Positions 1-3,541 of a stretch of 6,747 bases of DNA are shown here, one piece after another (position 1 is the first letter of the stretch; each line of letters opens with the position of its first letter). A program made the translations under genes and the position numbers. Location of the stretch: NCBI GenBank assembly GCA_030432135.1, contig JAUIHD010000024.1, positions 1 to 6,747 of the forward strand, written 5' to 3'. The notes beneath the pieces were generated by a model. The model was given only the letters and a program-made list of their open reading frames with translations, was not told the DNA's origin and ran no database searches. This DNA is from a bacterium. Lineage in GTDB: Bacteria > Patescibacteriota > Minisyncoccia > Phycocordibacterales > 1-14-0-10-42-12.

Positions 1-336
1 AGGAAGATTCTTTACATGCTCAAGTACACTTAGTGAAAAGCAAATATCAAATTTTCCAAAACCAGCAATATTTTGATAGGCAAAGTCTTTATGGATTGTT
101 ACATTGGGAAGCTCGCCAAAATCTGCGTATGCCTTCTCGTATGAAGGGGTGTAGGGCTCTATACCAGTGTATGTAATAGTTGGGTTTTCTTTTAAAATAT
201 CAGTCCAACAATTTGAGGTCCCTGAGCCCATATCGAGTATATTGCTTGTTGGAGTGAGTATTCCTGTTTTAAATAGGCGATCTAGAAAATAAACTTTGGA
301 ACTTCCTCTGTGTGGTTTATACATGGACACAATCAT
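1..336 (-). CDS. class I SAM-dependent methyltransferase, N-terminal part (runs off left edge)
   Basis: Translating the minus strand gives an open frame from an ATG at 336 (or an in-frame ATG at 324, starting MYKPHRGSSKVYFLDRLF) to the window edge, at least 108 residues. It shows the Rossmann-fold methyltransferase signatures in order: motif I ILDMGSGTSNCW (SAM-binding glycine loop), the acidic end of strand 2 in TGIEPY, and the post-II region FDICFSLSVLEHV, the usual 'fD.i....vlEHv' of class I enzymes. It should transfer a methyl group from S-adenosylmethionine; the acceptor cannot be told because the C-terminal part is missing. An in-frame TAA 18 nt before the codon at 336 bounds the start. 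There is no Shine-Dalgarno motif. A perfect TATAAT lies at 366-361, about 25 nt upstream of the first ATG. Substrate is unknown. Confidence 0.85.
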   Translation of the reverse strand, partial: MIVSMYKPHRGSSKVYFLDRLFKTGILTPTSNILDMGSGTSNCWTDILKENPTITYTGIEPYTPSYEKAYADFGELPNVTIHKDFAYQNIAGFGKFDICFSLSVLEHVKNLP

Positions 337-360
337 ACTATATATCGTCTTTTACAAGTT

Positions 361-366
361 ATTATA
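361..366 (-). promoter_or_regulatory. possible -10 box of the methyltransferase gene
   Basis: The minus strand reads TATAAT here, a perfect sigma70 -10 hexamer about 25 nt upstream of the methyltransferase ATG at 336. No convincing -35 is seen 16-18 nt further upstream, so the assignment is weak. Confidence 0.35.
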
Positions 367-400
367 CGTGGTAGTTTCCTTTTTTATACACATGTTTATG

Positions 401-646
401 TTATCTATGGTTACACCCAGACCAGCAACACGGTCTACGCGTACCCTTGCTCATTTTGTCTATTCCGACACTGATGCGACGCGCTCGGGTCTCTGGTTTT
501 TTAGGAGAGGTGACCCAACAAATCCATTCATTTCGTGCAAGTGGAGTGATATCCTCCCAAATAGCGCCTGCTTTTGGAGATGAGGTAATAGCGTCTTTAA
601 AATCTTTTGGAAGTTTATGGGTTAATTTTTTGGTGGGAGATTTCAT
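401..646 (-). CDS. short YdeI/OmpD-associated (OmdA) family protein
   Basis: This 81-residue protein matches the C-terminal bacteriocin-protection/OmdA module of YdeI-type proteins. The order is: a proline-led helix LPKDFKDAITSSPKAGAIWE (residues 12-31), the core ARNEWICWVTSPKKPETRARR (about 37-57, written here in outline), then a helix VGIDKMSKG. It ends in RPCCWSGCNHR, a compact Cys/His cluster (two adjacent Cys, one more Cys, one His). The 'W(I/V)..(A/S)K.pETRaRRi' stretch is the most diagnostic part. Family members are often around 190 residues with an extra N-terminal DUF1905 domain; only the C-terminal module is present here. The biochemical role is not established. The ATG at 646 is the first in frame after a TAA. 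No Shine-Dalgarno is seen. The gene sits 64 nt upstream of the methyltransferase in the same direction. Confidence 0.75.
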   Translation of the reverse strand: MKSPTKKLTHKLPKDFKDAITSSPKAGAIWEDITPLARNEWICWVTSPKKPETRARRISVGIDKMSKGTRRPCCWSGCNHR

Positions 647-679
647 TCTATATTTAATTTATATTCATTCATTTTAATG

Positions 680-726
680 TGACTATATTAAAATAGAAAG
701 AGCGCCGTACCCGAAGGTCGGCGCTC
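680..726 (-). terminator. rho-independent terminator of the GC-rich gene
   Basis: An 8-bp perfect stem, GAGCGCCG (700-707) with CGGCGCTC (719-726), is extended by an inner ACC/GGT around a CGAA tetraloop. On the minus strand it is followed by TTTCTATTTT. It lies 50 nt after the stop of the minus-strand gene ending at 777, so it terminates that gene and separates it from the YdeI-like gene. Confidence 0.8.
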
Positions 727-776
727 AATAAGTGGCTTAAGTTTCAAGGGCTGCCACCAACCTATTGCGAGGCGCC

Positions 777-1091
777 CTACTTGACGAGCGTCATCGCTTG
801 CTCGAAGAAGGTCTTCGCCTCCGCCGCGATTTCTGTGTCGGGGCAGAGCGCGTCGATGAAGTTGCGCATCTGCATATTCAGCGACGACACTATCTGGGCG
901 GGCATGCCCTGGGTGTAGTCGTGAATCGCGAGTTGAAGCATGATGACGACACCAGACGCCACTTTCCGTTGACCTGCGTGCTCGGTGAGCAGCGGATAAA
1001 ATCTCTCTTGGATGTGCGGATTGTCGTCCACCTCCAGTAGGCGGGTGAGCATCTCCTCTTTCGAAGGCAAGATAAACGTCTTGTTTGGCAC
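777..1091 (-). CDS. GC-rich hypothetical protein, 104 aa
   Basis: I do not recognise this protein. It starts at GTG 1091 (MPNKTFILPSKEEMLTRLLE...) and ends LVK at 777. The GTG start is chosen because AGGAG lies 6 nt upstream (minus strand, 1102-1098), the only strong Shine-Dalgarno in the window. The frame stays open upstream to a TTG at 1148, but that codon falls almost at the predicted transcription start. The protein has no signal peptide or membrane helix. It looks helical, with a charged N-terminal half (KEEMLTRLLEVDDNP) and a hydrophobic middle (KVASGVVIMLQLAIHDY). The third codon positions are overwhelmingly G or C, unlike every neighbouring gene. It has its own consensus promoter and terminator, so it is a one-gene unit. 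The structure suggests foreign origin or strong expression; neither is shown. A structured RNA is a less likely alternative, since codon-like composition and RBS fit a protein. Confidence 0.7.
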   Translation of the reverse strand: MPNKTFILPSKEEMLTRLLEVDDNPHIQERFYPLLTEHAGQRKVASGVVIMLQLAIHDYTQGMPAQIVSSLNMQMRNFIDALCPDTEIAAEAKTFFEQAMTLVK

Positions 1092-1097
1092 GGTGTT

Positions 1098-1102
1098 CTC
1101 CT
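1098..1102 (-). promoter_or_regulatory. Shine-Dalgarno AGGAG deciding the GTG start
   Basis: The minus strand reads AGGAG, 6 nt before GTG at 1091. It favours the 104-aa product over a TTG start at 1148. Confidence 0.7.
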
Positions 1103-1125
1103 GTGTGAAGTTTCGAATGTGCGGT

Positions 1126-1135
1126 TGGCGCGCCA
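1126..1135 (-). promoter_or_regulatory. 10-bp palindrome in the leader of the GC-rich gene
   Basis: TGGCGCGCCA is a perfect 10-bp palindrome about 20-30 nt into the predicted transcript and about 24 nt before the ribosome binding site. An overlapping hairpin pairing TTGGCG with CGCCAA (around 1128-1149) is also possible. It could be an operator or a leader stem. No function is shown. Confidence 0.3.
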
Positions 1136-1160
1136 CAATAGCCGCCAAAAACCTACTTTA

Positions 1161-1189
1161 ATCATAATATATATAAAGCCATTTGTCAA
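1161..1189 (-). promoter_or_regulatory. consensus sigma70 promoter of the GC-rich gene
   Basis: On the minus strand a perfect TTGACA (-35, 1189-1184) is followed after exactly 17 nt by TATGAT (-10, 1166-1161). Transcription would start near 1154, giving a leader of about 63 nt before the GTG at 1091. It is the best promoter in the window. Confidence 0.8.
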
Positions 1190-1256
1190 TATCTAGGAAA
1201 TGGCTCTATTTATTAATATTTTCCTCCTCTTTTTTGGAACAGGAAGTTTCAATCTG

Positions 1257-1343
1257 CGGAGAGGGAGGGATTCGAACCCTCGATACCCTTTCGGATATTC
1301 CAGTTTTCAAGACTGGTGCAATCAACCACTCTGCCACCTCTCC
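1257..1343 (-). tRNA. tRNA-Ser(UGA)
   Basis: The minus strand folds as a class II tRNA of 87 nt without CCA. Acceptor GGAGAGG pairs with CCTCTCC, followed by discriminator G at 1257. The anticodon stem is CCAGT/ACTGG with loop CTTGAAA, giving anticodon TGA for UCA codons. The long variable arm is ATATCC-GAAA-GGGTAT, as expected for serine. The T-arm is GAGGG-TTCGAAT-CCCTC. The next bases are CAG, so CCA is not encoded. The 5' end is only 7 nt from the stop codon of the DUF5652 gene, so the two may share a transcript. Confidence 0.95.
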
Positions 1344-1350
1344 ATCTATT

Positions 1351-1593
1351 TTATTTTTCTTCAGACTCGAACGAGTTTTCTGTTTCAACCTGGTATCCGC
1401 GTGCCACAAAAAAGATATAGTAAATCTCGAGTAATGCAAGCGAACTGATCACAAGTAATGCAATAAACCACTTTTTATGACCTAATCTGGCAGCTTTCCA
1501 AAGCGCGACGCCTTTCCAAGGGAGTGTCCATATAATGATAAGGAGTATAACCCCAATGTTGCCAGAAATTTCCATAAATGGTCCGCTCATCAT
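1351..1593 (-). CDS. DUF5652 family small membrane protein
   Basis: This protein of up to 80 residues has two membrane helices: about residues 13-24 (IGVILLIIIWTL) and 42-63 (WFIALLVISSLALLEIYYIFFV). They are joined by the loop PWKGVALWKAARLGHKKW. The pattern WTLPWKGVALWKA..G.KKWF...L followed by LEI.YIFF is what I know as DUF5652, common in Parcubacteria. A short charged tail rich in Glu ends the protein. Its function is unknown; it should lie in the cytoplasmic membrane. Starts are possible at 1593, 1590 and 1575. A TTGCAA-N17-TATGAT element overlaps the first two ATGs, which would favour the ATG at 1575 (MEISGNIG, 74 aa). The gene is divergent from ruvX and followed closely by tRNA-Ser. 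Confidence 0.85.
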   Translation of the reverse strand: MMSGPFMEISGNIGVILLIIIWTLPWKGVALWKAARLGHKKWFIALLVISSLALLEIYYIFFVARGYQVETENSFESEEK

Positions 1594-1617
1594 ACGAAAT
1601 TAAGGTAGATGTTGCAA
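1589..1617 (-). promoter_or_regulatory. possible promoter of the DUF5652 gene / tRNA-Ser unit
   Basis: The minus strand has TTGCAA (1617-1612), a 17-nt spacer and TATGAT (1594-1589). The predicted start near 1582 would leave a short leader before the ATG at 1575. It would also drive tRNA-Ser, for which no separate promoter is seen. Confidence 0.4.
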
Positions 1618-1625
1618 TAATAGCG

Positions 1626-1631
1626 TATGAT
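1626..1631 (+). promoter_or_regulatory. -10 box positioned for a leaderless ruvX transcript
   Basis: TATGAT ends 6 nt before the ruvX ATG at 1638, so transcription would start at or next to the start codon itself. No good -35 hexamer is found at 16-18 nt. This fits the absence of a Shine-Dalgarno before ruvX. Confidence 0.4.
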
Positions 1632-1637
1632 AGAGCC

Positions 1638-2018
1638 ATGAAGACGTTAGGTATAGATTTTGGCACAAAGCACGTAGGGTTAGCCCTTTCTGATATTGAA
1701 GGAAAGGTTGCGTTTCCTAAAAAAACTCTCAATTGGCACCAGGGAATTGTTGATGATATAAAACAGTTCGCAGATGATGAAGAAGTGGAACAGATTGTAC
1801 TTGGTATACCAAGTAACGTACCAGAAAGCTGGCGAGAAAAAATAATGCTATTTAAAACTGCGCTTGAAGGGGAAGCATTTCATGTGGAGCTTCAAGATGA
1901 GTCGTTTTCTTCACACGAAGCACACCAGACTGCTCATGGGCTTGGTCTGAAACTTACCGATACAGATGCGTCTGCAGCTGCACTTATATTACAAAGATAT
2001 TTAGATAAACAACAATAA
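1638..2018 (+). CDS. ruvX: RuvX/YqgF-family Holliday junction resolvase-like nuclease
   Basis: The 126-aa product is normal in length for YqgF. It begins MKTLGIDFGTKHVGLALSD, with the RNase H-like first strand carrying catalytic D7 and the G-T-K..G loop. It continues with IVLGIPSN (about 53-60), VELQDESFSSHEA (about 83-95, the family 'DER.(S/T)..A' motif with Ser in place of Arg) and D110 in DASAAALILQRYL, the third acidic site. The family acts in 16S rRNA 5'-end maturation and has been proposed as a Holliday junction resolvase; which role applies here is not visible. The frame is open from an ATG at 1578, but conserved sequence starts exactly at 1638. It is the first gene of a three-gene operon, ending 1 nt before the next ATG. 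Confidence 0.9.
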   Translation: MKTLGIDFGTKHVGLALSDIEGKVAFPKKTLNWHQGIVDDIKQFADDEEVEQIVLGIPSNVPESWREKIMLFKTALEGEAFHVELQDESFSSHEAHQTAHGLGLKLTDTDASAAALILQRYLDKQQ

Positions 2019-2019
2019 A

Positions 2020-2397
2020 ATGGCTACAATAGATGATCTTTCAAAAATAGAAATGAAGGTTGGAACAATTATGAAAGCAGAAGAAATAGAAGGGTCGGAC
2101 AAACTTCTGCGACTTGAAGTTGATTTTGGCTTTGCTGATCAATCTCCAGAGAATAATCCATTTGAGGTGGACACCAATGATAAAGTGCGGGATGTCCGTC
2201 AAGTACTCAGTGGTATTAAAAAATTTGTTTCAGTAGATGATTTGATAGGGAAGCAGTTTCCATTCGTGACAAATCTAGAACCACGGAAAATGATGGGGCT
2301 CGAGAGCCAAGCAATGATACTTGGTGCGGGAGATGGGGAAGTGTTTGCACTTTTCAATCCGACAAACAAAGTACCAAATGGTACGAGGTTGAAGTAA
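2020..2397 (+). CDS. free-standing tRNA-binding OB-fold protein (MetRS C-terminal / Trbp111-like)
   Basis: The 125 residues form one tRNA-binding (EMAP-II-like) OB domain. Family features are IEMKVGTIMKAEEIEGSDKL (10-29), LRLEVDFG (30-37), RQVLSGIKKF (60-69), LIGKQFPFVTNLEPRKMMG (75-93) and ESQAMILGAGDG (95-106). The domain occurs at the C-terminus of methionyl-tRNA synthetase in many bacteria or as free proteins such as Trbp111 and CsaA, binding the outer corner of tRNA. Here it is a separate gene. Between strands there is a polar segment (about 39-58, SPENNPFEVDTNDKVRD) that appears to be an insertion. It may act in trans with a MetRS encoded elsewhere; a chaperone-like CsaA role is an alternative. 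It begins 1 nt after ruvX and has no Shine-Dalgarno. Confidence 0.85.
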   Translation: MATIDDLSKIEMKVGTIMKAEEIEGSDKLLRLEVDFGFADQSPENNPFEVDTNDKVRDVRQVLSGIKKFVSVDDLIGKQFPFVTNLEPRKMMGLESQAMILGAGDGEVFALFNPTNKVPNGTRLK

Positions 2398-2411
2398 GAG
2401 ACGTTGTAATT

Positions 2412-3083
2412 ATGGCATTAGAAGCTACACATATTAGATTTGCACTGGACACACAAAATTTATTTGGTGTTGAGGACATTAATAAGTATGTTTCTGGCAG
2501 TATTTATCCCGACAGTCGTTATGCTACAGGGATTGATCGCATACTCACTCATGATGATTCACAAATACTTGAAGATTTCTGGGAAAATAATGATTTTCGA
2601 AAAGGTTGGGCTAGTCACTTGCTTTACGACAAAATTCAATTTTCTGTTCATGCAGAATGGTTTAGAGACATTCTAAAAGAGAGTGATCCTAAAATGACAG
2701 GTGAGGAAGATTGGATTATTCGAACTGCGTTGAAGATATTGCAAGACATTGATGATTTACAACATTTTGACATTAGGCAATATTTGGGGGCACTTAATTA
2801 TATTGAAGCACCAAACGGCGAGGATGAAGCCGAAGTTAAAAAATACAATCAACTTTTTATCAATATATACAAAGATGCACCAAATGTATCTATAGAGGAT
2901 CTAGAGAAGATGTGGACTGATTGGAACGTGTCACCAGAGGTTGCTACAAAAATGCGTAACAAAGCTTATGAGATTCAGGCAGATAAAAGACTTATGGGAT
3001 TGATAGTGAATGTATACAAAGAAACAATGGTGCGTAAAGATAAATTCTATAATAAATATTGTACAGGAGAACTGTCAAAATAG
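2412..3083 (+). CDS. zinc-dependent phospholipase C-like (HD-like helical) protein, tentative
   Basis: This 223-aa soluble, helix-rich protein has no signal peptide. Histidines and aspartates are spaced as in the zinc-dependent phospholipase C / S1-P1 nuclease fold: H7 near the N-terminus (EATHIRFAL), then SGSIYPDSRYATGIDR (28-43) with D34, H47 in ILTHDD, and WASHLLYD (66-73) with H69 and D73. The 'G.i.PD', 'R..tH' and '(G)..sHLl.D' pattern is my reason for the call. Unlike secreted PLCs it appears cytoplasmic, and the C-terminal half (about 100-223) shows no motif I recognise. Substrate and metal are unknown; a role as a phosphoesterase is inference. It is the last gene of the ruvX operon, 14 nt after the OB-fold gene, and is followed by a strong bidirectional terminator. 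Confidence 0.5.
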   Translation: MALEATHIRFALDTQNLFGVEDINKYVSGSIYPDSRYATGIDRILTHDDSQILEDFWENNDFRKGWASHLLYDKIQFSVHAEWFRDILKESDPKMTGEEDWIIRTALKILQDIDDLQHFDIRQYLGALNYIEAPNGEDEAEVKKYNQLFINIYKDAPNVSIEDLEKMWTDWNVSPEVATKMRNKAYEIQADKRLMGLIVNVYKETMVRKDKFYNKYCTGELSK

Positions 3084-3125
3084 TGTACTTAAATTATCTC
3101 TCTACCAGGACGCTTCACTATCGAA

Positions 3126-3221
3126 AGCGTTGGAAACCCATGGTTTTCCAACGCTCGCAAGCTCGCTGCCTTCCTCCACGGGAAACCCCTAGTTTCCCGA
3201 CCCCTTCCGAGGTTCGATTCC
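3126..3221. repeat. hairpin-rich intergenic element, REP-like
   Basis: The gap after 3083 contains two strong palindromes. One spans 3126-3155, with AGCGTTGGAAA on the left and TTTCCAACGCT on the right of a CCATGG-centred core; it deviates from perfect symmetry at a single pair of positions. The other pairs CGGGAAAC (3179-3186) with GTTTCCCG (3192-3199) around a 5-nt loop. Both share the pattern GGAAAC/GTTTCC, as if related units. Between them lie GC-rich bases with a GCTCGC direct repeat (3153-3166). The element ends with CGAGGTTCGATTCC (3208-3221), identical to the tRNA-Arg T-arm sequence on the opposite strand. No T-run follows either hairpin, so they do not look like terminators. Confidence 0.55.
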
Positions 3222-3235
3222 ACAGAAAATATTGT

Positions 3236-3274
3236 AAAAACAAAAACACCGGGTAAACCGATGCTTTTGTTTTT
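3236..3274. terminator. bidirectional terminator between the ruvX operon and tRNA-Arg
   Basis: A 17-bp stem with two G-U pairs joins 3236-3252 (A-rich, ending ACACCGG) and 3258-3274 (CCGATGCTTTTG plus T5) around a GTAAA loop. The A-rich and T-rich outer arms give a U-tract on either strand. It sits between a plus-strand operon and a minus-strand tRNA, so it can stop both. Confidence 0.85.
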
Positions 3275-3277
3275 ACA

Positions 3278-3349
3278 TGCCCCCGCGAGGAATCGAACCT
3301 CGAATAACGGCTTAGAAGTCCGTAGTTATATCCATTTAACTACAGGGGC
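3278..3349 (-). tRNA. tRNA-Arg(UCU)
   Basis: The minus strand folds into a 72-nt tRNA. The acceptor is GCCCCTG/CGGGGGC with one T-G pair, and the D-arm is GTTA/TAAC. The anticodon loop CTTCTAA gives TCT, reading AGA. The T-arm is CGAGG-TTCGATT-CCTCG and the discriminator is A at 3278. CCA is not encoded (TGT follows). The anticodon stem ACGGA/GCCGT has an A-G mismatch at its loop-closing pair (31-39), which is unusual but leaves four pairs. Confidence 0.92.
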
Positions 3350-3360
3350 GAATAATGACA

Positions 3361-3366
3361 TTTATA
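3361..3366 (-). promoter_or_regulatory. possible -10 box of tRNA-Arg
   Basis: The minus strand reads TATAAA 12 nt before the tRNA 5' end, the expected distance for a tRNA promoter. The -35 position holds only TTAAAA at a 16-nt spacing, which is weak. Confidence 0.4.
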
Positions 3367-3376
3367 CCATAAATAG

Positions 3377-3405
3377 TTGCTATTTTAATAGTTTTTTCGT
3401 ATGCT
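3377..3405 (+). promoter_or_regulatory. promoter of tRNA-Val
   Basis: TTGCTA (3377-3382) is followed after exactly 17 nt by TATGCT (3400-3405), predicting a start near 3412, just before the tRNA at 3417. It shares the intergenic region with the divergent tRNA-Arg promoter. Confidence 0.55.
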
Positions 3406-3416
3406 TTCGTTGAATC

Positions 3417-3492
3417 GGGCGATTAGCTCAGTTGGTAGAGCAGTTCGTTTACACCGAAAAGGTCAGGGGTTCAAGTCCCTTATCGCCCACCA
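3417..3492 (+). tRNA. tRNA-Val(UAC)
   Basis: A 76-nt tRNA with encoded CCA (3490-3492). The acceptor is GGGCGAT/ATCGCCC and the D-arm is GCTC/GAGC. The anticodon loop TTTACAC gives TAC, reading GUA and related valine codons. The T-arm is AGGGG-TTCAAGT-CCCTT. The outermost anticodon-stem pair (27-43) is a G-A mismatch; the other four pairs are good. Unlike tRNA-Ser and tRNA-Arg in this window, CCA is in the gene. Confidence 0.95.
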
Positions 3493-3495
3493 GAT

Positions 3496-3534
3496 ACAAA
3501 AGCATCAGATCAAACCTCTGGTGCTTTTGTCTCA
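3496..3534 (+). terminator. terminator or attenuator after tRNA-Val
   Basis: A 14-bp stem with one T-G pair joins 3496-3509 (ACAAAAGCATCAGA) and 3517-3530 (TCTGGTGCTTTTGT), with the T-rich right arm running into CTC. It lies 3 nt after the tRNA CCA and only 11 nt before the next start codon, so it may be partial and let the following operon be transcribed. Confidence 0.75.
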
Positions 3535-3541
3535 AAATATT

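Noticed and set aside
447..677. Plus-strand open frame opposite the YdeI-like gene
   Set aside because: The minus-strand reading has a clear protein family match; the plus-strand one has none.
765..1040. Plus-strand open frame opposite the GC-rich gene
   Set aside because: It is an antisense shadow: high GC3 on the real strand removes stops on the other. No promoter or RBS is seen for it.
1092..1148. TTG start at 1148 for the GC-rich gene
   Set aside because: It lies almost at the predicted transcription start and has no RBS, whereas GTG at 1091 has AGGAG at ideal spacing.
1183..1448. Open frames on both strands across the tRNA-Ser region
   Set aside because: They run through the tRNA and have no recognisable protein sequence.
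1578..1637. Longer ruvX from ATG 1578
   Set aside because: The YqgF family begins at MKTLGIDFG; the extra 20 residues overlap the divergent DUF5652 gene and its promoter region.
3126..3199. CRISPR-like array
   Set aside because: There are only two palindromes of different length, with no regular repeat-spacer pattern and no cas genes.
3010..3256. Small plus-strand open frames over the end of the PLC-like gene and the palindromes
   Set aside because: They overlap a real gene in another frame and then read through hairpin repeats; no family similarity.
3401..3541. N-terminal extension of the cell-wall enzyme from an ATG at 3401
   Set aside because: This stretch is the tRNA-Val gene, its promoter and its terminator read in the same phase. 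The membrane anchor and conserved sequence begin only after 3542.
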